Shown piece by piece: positions 33,781-47,052 of a DNA stretch of 64,000 nucleotides. Origin of the DNA: Hemerocallis citrina (Eukaryota > Streptophyta > Magnoliopsida > Asparagales > Asphodelaceae); assembly GCA_017893485.1 (NCBI GenBank), contig CM030362.1:187422813-187486812 (forward strand), in the 5' to 3' direction. Position 1 is the stretch's first letter. Every line of letters starts with the position of its first letter. The notes beneath the pieces were generated by a model that was not told the DNA's origin, ran no database searches, and saw only the letters and a program-made list of their open reading frames with translations. Position numbers and translations under genes: made by a program.

Positions 33781-34572
33781 TGTGACAGTGTAAAAATGAC
33801 CTGAGGCCCAACCAGGGCCCAATACAATTCCTACTCAGAAAAGCAAAAATTACAACCTGGTTCGACTCCGGACCACTTCAGGGTCGGCGCCGAACCTCGT
33901 GTTTCCCCTCACAGTGCCGGCCTCCTCGGGCTGACGAGCCTCGGTACCCCCCGGAGTCCGATCCGGAGCAGTCCCTCAGGCCGTCCCCCCTCTCTGGCGG
34001 GGCAGAAGGATGACCTGGCGCAGCCTAGGCCCTCCGATTCCCCCAGAGGCACAGAGGACTCACGATGGGCCACGTCAGCTCCAAATACCGCCAAGGGTTT
34101 CGCCACGTCAGCCCTATACCACTCCTGGTATCACCACAACCGCCCTAAACCCCCTGGGCCTTCTGCCACGTCAGGCCCATGGGCTTTCGGATCCAAACCC
34201 GGCCCCCAAGCGGAACCAAACCCGGTTGGGATTCTCTATAAATACTAGACCCTCACCCACCTTTTGAAGGTAATCAATCTTTTGCCACTTAAATATACCT
34301 AGTTATTGCTACTCTCTCACAGAGACTGACTAGAGCGTCGGAGGGTCCGCCACCGGGACAAACCCCGGTGTTTCAGGACCGTTTGCAGGTACACAAGACC
34401 TCGGATCCGACCCCTCCGATCCGAGCCCAACCTTCAACGTCTTTCCGAGCTCATCGTAGGCCCCAGAAGGTCAACCGAAGGTCGGCAGACGAGCGGCAAT
34501 CTCCTTCAATACAAATTGAGTTCGAACTCACACCTGGTGCTTCCACACGTGCCTCAGAAATAAACAGCATCA
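33781..34572 (+). repeat. Element C 3' LTR (792 bp)
   Basis: Same length as the 5' LTR, with one difference found by reading (TTCTCCC against TTCCCCC). Followed by the CTAAC duplication. Confidence 0.95.
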
Positions 34573-34577
34573 CTAAC

Positions 34578-36093
34578 AAATAGCATGGAATAATGCATCA
34601 ACAGTAATAACTAGTATGAATCAGTAAAACAAGGTCAACTAGTATGGTATACTAACAGTACAAATGAATGTGTCCAGTATAGTGTCATATGGCAACTAAC
34701 AGTGTCCAGTAACAGTAAACTCAGTATATCAGTGTAATAGTCCAACAGTATCAGTCGAACAGTATCAGTTCTTATGTTCTTACAGTCTTGTGTGTATTAC
34801 TAGCTAGGTAATACTTCATGCATCCCGGTTTTTACTACATGGTTGTTACAACAAACAGTTTCGGTTTTAGATTTCATAGTGGACCATAATGGGGCAGTGT
34901 ACTCAGATATTAGTAACAGTAGCAGTAGCAGTAAAAGTAACAGTAACAATAGCAGTACAAGTAACAGTAATAGTAATAGTAGCAGTATGGAACACTAGTT
35001 CTCTTCCAAGTACACGTTTCCATATTTTTCACTACTAGATCTTCCCTTAAGAAATCCCGGCTTGATCACTTTTATTATACTTATCAAACATGCATGATGG
35101 TACAGGACATAGTGTCAAACTAACATGGTATAAACATTATTAGGTTCAGGGAAATAAATAAACATGCATTGGTGATATACAGTCGCATAAACGAACAAAA
35201 CAGTGTATGTTCATATTCAAGACAACATAATAGTACTGTACTAAAACAGCGATTTCCGTTACAACATAAATATAAATCTGAATCCATCGGAGAATCTGGA
35301 AAATAGACTTCCACACGAATCCAGCGATTATATATAAGCAATATAGTAATTCACAAAGTCATAACTCAAAACTGATTTGAATCCAGAAAATACGTTCACC
35401 AGAAATCAGTAAATCGAATTCAAGGTCAGAAAAACAGCATTAAAACTTCTCAAATAAATCCAGGAAAAATCTGGGGTAATCCCCTATACGTCTAGTATAG
35501 GAATATAGAGTTTCATAATATTCCAGTAAAATTAGTTCAGTCAACAAAAATCAGCAAAAAACGATAATTTGGCATATCTGGAATTCCCAACACTGCTGTA
35601 CGAAAACTGTAATATCTCGCAAACCGTTAAACGAAATCCAGATCCGTCAAAAGGAGATGAAAATAGACAAAACAAGTTAACTTTCATATTTCACAATTAT
35701 TTTTCATACAGTAAAAGGTAATAGGGTGAAAATACGACTCTTTATAGAACAACGAGCAAAATACAACAAGTATAGATTTCATAAATAAGCACGAAACAGC
35801 ATATAAAACTCATCAATAAAATCCACCAAAATTATGGGTAATCCCTAAATAGGTTTAGAAGTACTGTGCAAAGTTTCAGATCAAAATAATATAGTTAGAA
35901 CTAGTATCAAAATAGTTTAATCATCAAAATCATTAAGAAACGAAATCTGGAAATATAATACACCTCTGTAGTAAAATAACCATAACTCACTCATACGAAA
36001 ACAAAATCGGTCTTGGTCAGAGGGATTGAAAAGAAGACAAATTTCTCTACAATTCTTGTCAAATATAAAAATTAAGAATTCTGACCTTAATAG
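34578..36093 (-). repeat. Element B right (5') LTR, piece 2
   Basis: Continues the alignment with the left LTR from 'aaatagcatggaataatgc' to 'ctgaccttaatag', where solo LTR D is inserted. It contains a variable 'agtaacagtagcagt' run (34913-34985) that differs in length from 17265-17330. Confidence 0.92.
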
Positions 36094-39000
36094 TGTAACG
36101 CCCCGAATCCCAAATACAGCTGAATTCGAGATGTTCTACAGGATCTTTCCACTTCATTTTGTACAATTTTACAAGAAAATTTGAACTTTTCACTTTACAT
36201 CAGAGTTTACATAAAAACATTACACTTTACATTGCACAGCGGAAGTAAATTTACAACATTGAAATAAATGTACAACAACATTGAATAATCTTTAAGCATC
36301 TGTTCCTCTTTAATCTTTATCATGTCACTTACCTGCATATAAGACTGTGGGTACTTCAGTTTATTCAACCGACGAACATTATACACGGCCATACTCTCTC
36401 TCTATGCCGGAAATAGTATAACTTATTTTTCATATTTAACAAACACAAACTTGTCACATGTCAAACTAAAGGGACTATCCTATGGATGTCGTGTTGTGAT
36501 TGTGTACTTAGTCCTTAATACAGTTATTTATATTACATGACACTAATGCACACTTGTTCGGATTCTATGCATCCCATACTACATAGGTCCGAGGGCAAGC
36601 CCTTAATCGTTCTTCATCTTTGTAGGGTTCAATCCCTCGTTATGACTTAATCTACTACTGTAACTACGGTAAGTATCCTAGATGTTATCTGACCTACGAA
36701 CTCATGTCTAGGCACCCTGGAGGGAATCCCAACGCACTGACACATGACTCATCATGCAGGCATCCTGTAGAAATTCAGCTCCTAGCATAGACATGACACC
36801 ACCCGTAGTCTTCAAACATCCCACGAACGTCGCCACCGGGACGGTACTCTGGAGCAGTATCCTCGCCCTGACTCATTATGGGACATCCTGGGATACGCTC
36901 TCGCCGCGGATCCAATGGCCCTCATACTAAGTGCTTTCCTCTTACTTTCATCACGTCTTCACTATGTAACTAATCCTTAATTCTAATGAAATAGAATCAT
37001 GATCACAATCAAAGCACTAGAGTTAGCCTCTCCACTAAACCGGACTTATTCATTCATTCAACATGACCAACCTTGGCCTTTTATTTCAAATTTCATTTCA
37101 TTTCATTCCAAATGCCGGGGGAGACTTAGCTACTCTTTTGTTTCAATTCCCGTTAGTGTTTCCAACTCATAAGTTCACATGTTGAGTTGTCATACTCAAA
37201 AATATTTCTTTTCCAATCATGATTTCTAAATCGTTCAATAGTCCATAAATATACATGAAATTCAACTATTCATCATGTAACTCATGAAATGTTATTTTCA
37301 CATAAAAACCCTCATCACTAATTATTCAATCAAATGTGGACATTTACACTTCATAATTTCCACACTATTCTCAAATGAGAATAATTTACATCACATCAAA
37401 AAATAATTTCTTTCTTTGCCATATTAATTTTCTAATCCTTCATTTCAAGTTCTTTTTACAAGATATAATTTTCACAAAAACATAGATGTAGAATCATAGT
37501 TCTATTTGCACATTTATTCTCAAATCATATTTTATTCTATGTAAAATAATTCTCAAATTATTTTTCATAAGCTCCACATATTTTTAAGATAATAAATATA
37601 TTTTTTCCATATTTTTTGACCATTAAAAACCCCCCAAAAAAATTTGTTTTTTCCACACATAAACAACAGCCGAAAGCCAGGGACGAACCAGCGACCACAG
37701 GGAAGCCAACCGAAGGCACAAACCAATAGGCCGAGTGCCCTTTGCGTTAGAAGTAGGCGCTGAGAGCATTAAATGCTCTGAGCCACTGTCTATATATTTT
37801 TTTTGAATGAAACAAAAGTATGGCAGCTCGGGGATTCGAACCAGTAACCTCAGACCCGTGAGCCTATACTGTAGCGATTAGAGCCGTCCTGACCACTTGA
37901 GCTACGCGCTCAGGTTGTCAAAGTTACAACTCGAAATTTATTTAGATCAATTCTCTCTGCTATTAAAACATTTCGATGTTCAACTAGTCTTCATTTCACT
38001 TTGCCTTTATAAAAATTACTAAAAAATTCCAGATTGATTCTTCCTCACATAATTTACATACCAGTATGTAGAAAATAATTTTTTCAACAATTAAAACATA
38101 TTTTTCATACAATTAAATTCGAATTCTTCATTATAACTACCACATTTCTTCTTTTCGACATTTCTTAACAATTAACATCTCAAATCCCTTTACTAGCAAT
38201 TCTTCACATTAATTCTCTATTTTTAATCTTTTACCAAACATACAAATCTATATTTTAATTCGTTTATTTCAATATAACACAAAGATTCATTTAAACACAT
38301 AAAGTAGCATGGTTAATCTACTAACTTTTGTGTACATAATTTGTGATGTAGATAATGAAACTTTCTTCAATAATTTATGGCTACAATCAATTCACACATA
38401 ATTTTGCCTTTACTAATTGAACCACATACAATTGCACATCCATATATCAATCAATCAATAAGTCAAATTTTCAATTAAATGCGCACTCTTATTAATCATT
38501 TTCATGCATCATTCTTCTAATTAAATCTAGCATGCATTCCTATTTAGAAATAGGGAAAATTTACCCACCTTATTGAAGAAAAGTACAATTAGCAACCTCC
38601 TAGACGAATGTCCTTGCAAACGAATGCTCCTCCGCGCGCACAAGCCAACTCGAGCACTCCACAATGCCCAAACCGAAAGCACTCCTCCTAGATGAAACCG
38701 GCCTCTCCTCCTTCTTGATGCAAGCAAAAATCCCACACAATCACTCAATCTTTTACTCTCTTACTAACTACTAGATACTTGTATTTTAACTATAGGTTTG
38801 GAAGAAATGATTTGCACAAGAATACTAGCCAAAAGGGGGGGTATTTATACTAAAAAAATAGGAGAATGGATGGCTAGGATTGAAGTAGGAGTTAGGAACA
38901 AATGGCTTAGATCTAAGGAGGAGTTACACTAAAACCCATGATCAAGTAACCACTCCACCATGATCCCACTCAAAATTTTCCCATTCCCTCCAAAATGCAA

Positions 39001-39407
39001 TCTGGCCATGCAAGTGTGCTTGTGCACGTGTACGTGCCACGCACGTGCATGCAACTTGGTCTCTATAAAAATTTGTACATTAAATTTTGTATAAAAAATA
39101 ATCTTTAAATTGTGTTCTACATGACAAGTTGTATTTAAAAATAAAATAGCTCATGGGCTTTAGTTTTTGGGCCAAAATAATAATTATAAAAATAATAATT
39201 GAATTGAATTTTTTGGGCTTTAAGAAAAAGGCTTTTTGTCTAATTGAAAGAAGGTTTTGTATAAAATAATTAAAAGCACATATTTAAATATCTATACTCA
39301 TCAGAATGAAAATAATTATAAGATTTAATTCAACCAAAAATATTGCACGTGCACACTACGTGCAAAATAAAATAATTTTTCATTAAATGAAAAATCGGGG
39401 CATTACA
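36094..39407. mobile_element. Solo LTR D (3314 bp)
   Basis: It starts TGTAACGCCCCGAATCC and ends GGGGCATTACA, flanked by AATAG (36089-36093 and 39408-39412). No primer-binding site, polypurine tract or coding region is present inside, so I call it a solo LTR. It has no clear similarity to LTRs A or B beyond the end motifs. Short minus-strand frames (36207-36392, 38527-38748) are unsupported. It carries a tRNA-derived piece at about 37750-37914. Confidence 0.85.
37820..37914 (-). repeat. tRNA-derived SINE-like head inside solo LTR D
   Basis: On the minus strand GCGCGTAGCTCAAGTGGTCA contains an A-box (TAGCTCAAGTGG, 37904-37893) and, about 50 bases on, GGTTCGAATCC is a perfect B-box (37842-37832). 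These RNA polymerase III boxes and the lack of a proper acceptor stem suggest a SINE head, not a working tRNA gene. A second B-box-like GGTTCGTCCC lies at about 37698-37690, and an inverted repeat AGAGCATT.AATGCTCT at 37762-37778. Confidence 0.6.
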
Positions 39408-39412
39408 AATAG

Positions 39413-40723
39413 GGTCTACAATACAAATCAAAACTGACCATTGACAAAATATAGATTTTCTCTTAAAAACAAAATCAACACAAATCATACGAAACTTGTT
39501 CCAATCACAATCAAACATGTTATAGAGTCTACCAAGTATCCAAACATCATGAAATAGAGTATATAACATATTCACAACCATCATATCACATAGATCTCGT
39601 CAACCACATAATTCCCTTAATTATCTCACATATATGAATAGATCAAGAACGGTCAACCCTAGTTGTTTTCATGTCAATTTTGTGTCGAGAGGCAACTATG
39701 GTCAAATAGCATTATAGAGACAAAACCTATCAAAATAACATACACACAAGTTGTCTCTAGAACCCAACTACACTATAAGCAGTATTTTTGACTTGTATCA
39801 TACAAACGGAATTGGAGTACAAGTTACTTGCCGTAACCGAAGACGACAACGATGAAATCCAAGAATATCGGGAGCAGATCCCGACAACGAACAAAACCCA
39901 CGAACGAAAATCCAATACATGTGCAAAAACTCCAACACGTGCAAGCTCAACAAAGCGAGAGAGAGAGAGACCAACAGGGGGATCGGGCATCGGCAGGCTT
40001 GCGGCTAGTCGGCACTCCGGCGGGTGCTGACGGCGGACGAAGGTAAGGGAGACAGTGAAGCGGAGTTGAGTTCTCGGGGTGATTGGGAGGTGGCTTGGGT
40101 GCTTGGTCTGTCGGGTGCAGCCATAGGGGAAGTCGGCTAAGCGGCGTCGGGGGTGAGGTAGGTCGGGATTTGGCTGGTGGGGTGTCGGGGTGGCTGTGCG
40201 GTGCAAGGGAGAAAGGAGGGAGGCCGGGAGGGATGTAGTATTAGGGTTAGGATTTTGGTGTGGGAGAGCGGTATATATATAGGATTGTTTTAGATTTAGA
40301 AATATGTGTTGGGTATTGGGTTGTGGATAGTTTAGGAGTAGTAATAGGATTAGACTAATAGGTTTTGATTAGGATCAAATTGTATAGGATTTCAAATAGG
40401 ATTGTAGGTTTAATTTGGCCTTGGTAATCAATTAGGGATCAAAATAATAGGATTGGAAATAGGATGAACAACCAAATCACCATGAGCACCCAAGAACAAA
40501 AGTAAAGAGAACAAAACCCAAATGAAGAGCAAAAATCACAACAATGATCAAGAACAAATTAAGGAACAAAATTTAAATCACAAAAGATCAAGATTGAGCC
40601 AAAAATAAATATATATTGAAAACGACTCCAATATACAGTCCAGAAAAAATACAAGGGAGTACAAATACTCAAGAAAGAAGAAAAATACTCCAAAAATACG
40701 AAAACCGAAAAACAGGGGTTACA
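39413..40723 (-). repeat. Element B right (5') LTR, piece 3
   Basis: Resumes at GGTCTACAATACAAATC, matching 18432 onward of the left LTR, and ends GGGGTTACA. The AT microsatellite of the left copy is short here. Confidence 0.92.
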
Positions 40724-40728
40724 ACTGG

Positions 40729-42308
40729 AATTCCCGCTGCTACAGAAATGCAAATATGGATCCGTCACAAGTTCTAGAAACTAGACTCTCTGTCGGTTCC
40801 AGCGCATATACACACGATATATAAAAGTCACAGAAACTAGGTTCAAATTCTTATTCTTTACAGATTACTTGTTCACGCAGAAACTTAAGGTTCAATTCTT
40901 ATATTCATAAAACAGCAAGAAATTCATTTAAATTTTTTTATAAAATTTATAATCAGGTTCTTAATCATGTTAAGCAACATAATGAAAAATATCAGGTCTT
41001 AATTATACTTTTAACATGACATTTAAATTAGTTAATCGAGAAAGTATACTTTAAAATAGTGATCTGGAATCGAAAACGTCATAGCACTACGAACAATATA
41101 TCTAGTAATATACACATCAGATTTCAGATTCGTTAAAAGTTTTGGAAACTGGACTCAGGGGGCTAAAACTCTTATTTACAAAGTTCTAACGGATTCAAAA
41201 TGTATCTGGGTCAAAATCTAATTACAAGTTAGAATAGACAGCAGACCAGAAATATACAATTTGATATTTAGGATCTTCTGATGGGCATCGAATCACAGAG
41301 GCAAATAGACTGATTCGATTCAACATACATATCGAGTGATTTTATCTTAGAATGATTTCAAAGCATAACAAATCGATGGTTCAATCAATTGAAATCTATA
41401 AAGATATTTTTCATGAACTTGGACGAGTTTCAAAACACGATATTCAAGCAAAATTACTAATTGCGGGAGGTCAAATAAAAGCTTGTACGGAACAACAAAA
41501 ATATACAAGGTACTTGCCTTGATAGATGACGACAGTTCTGAATATGGTAGAATGATAGGACGAGCATCCCGACAGCGACACGTGCAATCTACATGCACCG
41601 AAACACGTGCTATACACGTGTACCACAACCATAGCATGAACAACAAGTGCAAGAGCGGCAACTGCAAACAACAACCGCAATAAGAACAACAACAGCGACA
41701 AAATTCGAACAACAAACGACAACACGAATAGCACACGGCAGCAGCAACTCAGAACTACAGCGAGGTCAAGCTCCGGCGATTGTGGTGGTCAGGAAGTAGG
41801 CGGCGAATGTTCGGCGATGGAGGTCGGCTGCAGGATGCAGGCGATGCTGGGTGAAGACTGGGGATGGCGTCGTGGATGTACAGGGATGAAGACATGCTCG
41901 ATGAAGATGGGGGAGCTCGGAAGGAGCAGCCAGGGTGTGGGAGTGAGCGGTAGCAGGGGCTGCGGAGCTCAGAAGGCGAGAGAAGGGGCAGTGGTCGACG
42001 GTGGAGGAGGAGTTGTGGGGATGCCTTGTTTCCAAAACAGAGGAAGAAGGAGGATCGTTGGGTTGCGGAGGGTGGTAATGGCGAGGAGGAATGGCATCTC
42101 AGTGGTGATTGGCAGTGGAAGGAGCAGGGGCTGATGACTGCGACGGCAATTGGGGGGGGGGGGGTGTCGCGAGGAGGCGAGGATGAGATTCTAGCGGTGG
42201 TTGGGCGAGCAGGATGGTGGAGATCGACGGAGAAGACGAAGGGATGCTGGCGAGGAGGATGGGTGGCGGTGGCTTGCGAGGTGGAGGATGAAGGGATAGG
42301 GCGACGAG
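40729..42308 (-). repeat. Element A left (3') LTR, piece 2
   Basis: Continues from 16423 across element B: the join 'ccaaaactgg' + 'aattcccgctgctacag' matches 49068-49088 of the right LTR. About 300 bp here (41130-41470) are missing from the right LTR near 49470-49500. A poly-G run lies at about 42152-42164. It ends at GCGACGAG, the hAT target. Confidence 0.88.
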
Positions 42309-42469
42309 CAGGGGCGTAGCTGGCATGGACCCAGGGGGTGCAGCTGCGCCTCCTGGTTTTTTAAAAAAATTTCGAAAATTTTTTTTTAAGTAATTTTTTT
42401 TAAATAAGGGTTTATGTGTAAATTTTCAACCCATTTAGTTACTCAATCTTTCTTCCTTTCTTCCTATTC

Positions 42470-44060
42470 TCTTCTACTTCTCTGCCCTCATCGACGCCCC
42501 AAACCCTGACATCCCCAAACTCTCAAACTTCTCCAGATTCATAAACGCCTCTGAAGTCCCTCTCTCCCGTAGAAAATTTTTGCCGTCTTTGCCGTCTTTA
42601 CCATCGTCGAACACCTCTGAAGTCCTCGATCCCGACGCGGCGATGCTAGATCCAATCTCACCACTTGAAGTCAGATCAGATCTCACCTGTTCTGAGTCAG
42701 ATCCGATCTCCCCTTCTTCGTTTGCTTTTTGCCAAAGATCCAAATACAAATTGTTGGATTTAAGTGGGTAACTAATTCTAAGTTCTAACCTTTAATTTTT
42801 ACTCTTTCGATGCACTAAATGGCAGTATCACTGAAATTATGGCTGAAAGAATGGTGAAAGATCTATGTTTGAGACTTTGAGCATTGTCACCAAAAAATGC
42901 ATGCTAAAAAATAAGATTGTGGGGGTAAAGGAGTTTGCATTGCTGGCAGAAACCTCTAGAGCTTTGGCTGTAGTTGTGAATAAAAGATGAGGAGTTAGAT
43001 GTTATAGAGGGTGAGAATGAGAAAGAGCAAGCTGATAGTTGCAATAAGCATAAGTAGTAATTCACTAAAGTGTTATTAAGTATTTAAGTTTGATGTTAAT
43101 TAAGTCTGTAATTCTTTGATGAATTTCTCCCTTTTGGAATGGTTTAACCAAACATTCGTTTGAAAAAGCTCCTAGTTTTCTAGATCTGACATCGGATGGA
43201 TTTCCTTCCTTTGTTTCTTAAGAATGGAAAATCATTACTATCATCCATACTTCTTTGTTGTAGTTATATTTAACTCTTCTAAAGATTGTTCTTATATATG
43301 GTGACTCCCAAAGCCATAGTCCATCAGTGAGTACCAAAAATTTTATTTTACTGTGATATATGAAGCAAGGACACACATTCAATTAGTTTTTTCAATGCTC
43401 ATCTAAGCTTCAAACTTTGCCGTACACGTGAAGACATTTAGTGGTTGCAAGTTTCATAATAAACTTTCCATTATATTCGTACCAAAATGGTATGTTTTGC
43501 AAATCCTGTTATAAGGTTTTGTAATGTCAGATATTCGTTGTACTGTTTGGTTTATTGTTTTTACGGATTTTTTTTAAAGTCTCACTTGAATTGAAATTTC
43601 AAAAATCTCCTCATTTCAAAGTTCGCTCTAAATCTCTAAACATTGTTGAAATCCTCTTATAGGACATCAAGTCACTATATTGTTTGACTTGTATGGGTAA
43701 GTTTGTTTTGTTTCACTCTGAAATAAAAAACGATTTACCAGTAGATGTGTTTGAGACTTTTGATTGTCTAGTGATACCAAATCATCTGAGGGTTATTGCA
43801 TGCCAATACTGTCAATTTCTTGTAGGATATTGAAATGATATAACTGTAATTCTGACTTGCCAGTGGATAGGAGAGTAGTTCCTTTGCTTCCCTTGACGGA
43901 GTGGTGGAGTGTGATTCTTTCTTTTTGAGTATGATTCTGACCTACCAAATCATCTGAGTAACTCAAATGCACCAGTGTCAGAAAAATCTATTTATTTTTT
44001 AGTAAATCATTTTTAACTAGTACTTTCTTTATTTCCTTTATTTCTGAAGACACTGAAAAT
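42470..44060 (+). other. hAT 5' region without clear coding
   Basis: Ser/Pro-rich short frames (42580-42771) and A/T-rich DNA that looks like leader or intron. No recognisable domain. Confidence 0.5.
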
Positions 44061-44079
44061 AAACTTAAGCAACTTGCGC

Positions 44080-44420
44080 ATCAGCGATGACAACATCATC
44101 ACCGAGCACATTGATTGGGGCACATCCACTAAAGTGGCTTTTGAACGAGACCTACCGGCTTAGGGGCAGTTGCTACTCAAATGGGTGTACCCGGAACGGG
44201 GTTCCGATCTCTAAATGGATCTGCTATAGCTACTCGATCTCGATCAAATGGCTTTGGATCTGTCTCTACATCTGGAGTATCGACATGAAGGATCTCGGGG
44301 CTCTACGTTACTTTCTCGGCTTGGAGGTTGACTATTCTTCCCGTGGATACTGACTTTCCACTAAGGTAGCTGGCCTTGACTCTCTTAACGTCGAGCTGCT
44401 TTAGTAAATACTCGCACATC
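44080..44420 (+). pseudogene. Fragment of copia reverse transcriptase inside the hAT
   Basis: At about 44286-44350 the frame reads MKDLGALRYFLGLEV and then DYSSRGY, the conserved copia segment just after the YVDD motif. Upstream 'gatgacaacatcatcac' (44084-44100) may be the DD(M/I)IIT part. The rest is full of stops. No LTR is near, so it was probably picked up as a fragment. Confidence 0.7.
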
Positions 44421-44629
44421 TCCTACGCCACTTGAGCTGAATGTCAAGCTTTTTTTTTGAGTACTTTTTGAGTACACGTAGGCTGTAGGCACTGAGTACT
44501 TAAAGTTGGAGAAGAAGAGGAGACAAAGACATTGATTTCAGATAATTGGGTACTTTCGTTTATCTATTTATGCTTTTATATGAATACGTTGTTGGCTACT
44601 ACATACCTTAGACAAGTTTAAAATTTCAG

Positions 44630-45478
44630 ATGAAAAATACTACACTATTCAAGTTTTTTAAAAACTCTCAAGAACAAGCTGCTTCAAGAAGCCAAGAGCC
44701 CCCACCGAGGCCACCCCCATCCCCACGACAGCCCGTTGTCCAGCCCCCACCTACTTGCATTGTAGAAGAAGAGTATCCGTCTGATCCTGCTTTAAGAAAA
44801 AATATTTATGAGTACGATGTTAAAGAAAGAGAGAATGTTCGACGATACTACTTGCAAAAAGGACCCTGTCAACCTAAGGATCACAACTTTCCTTGGCGTT
44901 ATTGTGCAAATGAGAAGCGTCGATTTCAAGCTTCGTGGTTCAAAGAGTACCCTAATTGGCTAGAATATAGCATTACAACAGATGTCGTTTATTGTTTGTA
45001 TTGTTATCTTTTTAAAGCTGATCATGGTGGCCAAGATGGTGGTGATTCATTTGTTGGTGGAGAGGGATTTAAAAATTGGAGAAACAAAATGAAGTTGAAT
45101 GGGCATGTTGGAGACCACACTAGTATGCATAACAAATGTGTGAGAGCTGGCTATGATCTTTTGAAGCAATCACAACACATTGAGCATTCTTTGGCAACTC
45201 AATGTATTCAAACTCAAGCCGACTATCGTCTTCGTTTGATGGCATCAGTTAACCGGCAACTTGATACCTACATTTTGTATGTGCGCTCTGATAACCGATT
45301 TTCTGAAGTTGCAGGGATTAGTGGGCTTGCTAGAAAGCTGGTTCAGTTAAAAAAACATCGTGCATATCCGTTGGTATATTTTCTGTTGAAGTTGGCATTT
45401 CTATTACCCGTTGCAACCGCAACAGTAGAGAGAGTATTTTCTGCAATGAAAATCATCAAGACGTCATTACGAAACTGA
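44630..45478 (+). pseudogene. hAT transposase, catalytic core deleted (282 aa)
   Basis: Residues 1-50 are a low-complexity Pro-rich leader (PPPRPPPSPRQPVVQPPP). Residues 60-190 form the TTF-type zinc-finger region of plant hAT proteins (YYLQKGPCQPKDHNFPWRYC, FQASWFKEYPNWLEYSI, VVYCLYCYLFK). From about residue 240 the frame jumps to the C-terminal dimerisation domain (YPLVYFLLKLAFLLPVATAT, VERVFSAMKIIKTSLRN). The roughly 400 residues between, with the DDE catalytic triad, are missing. A stop at 45476-45478 sits inside the C-terminal domain; downstream DCLVAYIERDVLDAI continues it to about 45621. It could still bind DNA and partners but not catalyse transposition. Confidence 0.88.
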
Positions 45479-45756
45479 TTGGGAGATGAGATGATGAATG
45501 ATTGTTTGGTTGCATATATTGAAAGGGATGTATTGGATGCAATTGACAATGAAGATATCATTCAATATATTCAGAATATGAAATCTCGAAGGGTTTTATT
45601 GCTAAAGAAAAATGCTATTTAGTGATTGTAATAGTTTGTATTTTTGGTAGTAATATATGATATTTTGAGGCTTGCAAATGTATTTATTATTCAAAAAAAT
45701 TATAGTAAGTGTCGCGCCCCCTAGATGGAAATCCTGGCTACGCCACTGGCGACGAG

Positions 45757-46645
<889 letters not shown>

Positions 46646-47052
46646 ATCCTACCCACCTTACAAAAAGAATTTCTTCTTTGAAATTCAATTCAGGCGGAAC
46701 GTAGGACAAAGAAAAAGCAAACTTGTGAGGTAATATTACAGAGAACTAGAGGAAGAGAAATGAAATGGTGGCAACGCCAAAAGGAATAAGGAAGTATTGG
46801 ATGAGAATGATGTCAAATAATGAATTGATGCATGGTGACGAATTGAATGCAAGAAAAGAAGTAAACGGTATTAGAAGGAAAGAAAAACATAAGACATGTG
46901 GGATAATGAACCAAGAAGATGAAAGAGTTGGTAGAACTGGAATTGAAAATAGAATGAATAAGAAAGAGTCGAACCAAATAATGAGTCGATGGATGAGGCT
47001 GAATACAAGGGGTGGAAGGAAGCAAACAATGCATAGAAGGAGAAACAAGAGA

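Larger units (their letters stand above)
25243..34572 (+). mobile_element. Element C: young non-autonomous Tat-like gypsy retrotransposon
   Basis: Flanked by CTAAC (25238-25242 and 34573-34577), with 792-bp LTRs at 25243-26034 and 33781-34572 that differ at one site I could find (25498 region T, 34036 region C). The order is 5' LTR, primer-binding site, gag, protease-like region in another frame, then non-coding DNA. After that come a large antisense gene with introns, tandem repeats, a polypurine tract and the 3' LTR. There is no reverse transcriptase, RNase H or integrase, so it must borrow them. A gag of this type, an antisense extra ORF and tandem repeats before the 3' LTR are known traits of the Tat lineage. 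The GC content is clearly higher than in the surrounding LTR of B. Confidence 0.9.
16424..40723 (-). mobile_element. Chromovirus element B (Ty3/gypsy, probably Tekay/Del-like)
   Basis: It begins TGTCACGCCCTGC and ends GGGGTTACA, and is flanked by ACTGG (16419-16423 and 40724-40728). The left (3') LTR is 16424-19783 (3360 bp), the interior 19784-24756, and the right (5') LTR begins at 24757 and is split by element C and solo LTR D. The primer-binding site matches initiator tRNA-Met. Minus-strand genes run gag, protease, reverse transcriptase, RNase H, integrase, chromodomain, in the order of chromoviruses. Long LTRs, the Met primer and the C-terminal chromodomain point to the Tekay/Del clade, which I infer rather than prove. 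Many stops and frameshifts make it inactive. Confidence 0.92.
42309..45748 (+). mobile_element. Deleted hAT transposon (3440 bp)
   Basis: Flanked by the 8-bp duplication GCGACGAG (42301-42308 and 45749-45756), the size hAT elements make. Terminal inverted repeats are CAGGGGCGTAGCTGGCATGG on the left and CAGTGGCGTAGCCAGGATTT on the right (reverse complement). The single coding remnant joins the N-terminal zinc-finger part of a hAT transposase to the C-terminal dimerisation part with the catalytic middle deleted. It lies in the left LTR of element A. Confidence 0.92.

Noticed and set aside
37820..37914. Functional tRNA gene
   Set aside because: A- and B-boxes are present but the acceptor and anticodon stems do not pair convincingly; a SINE-like head fits better.
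41766..42326. Overlapping GC-rich ORFs in LTR A (also 49887-50269)
   Set aside because: They recur at matching places in both LTRs of A but with frame changes between the copies, and show no domain.
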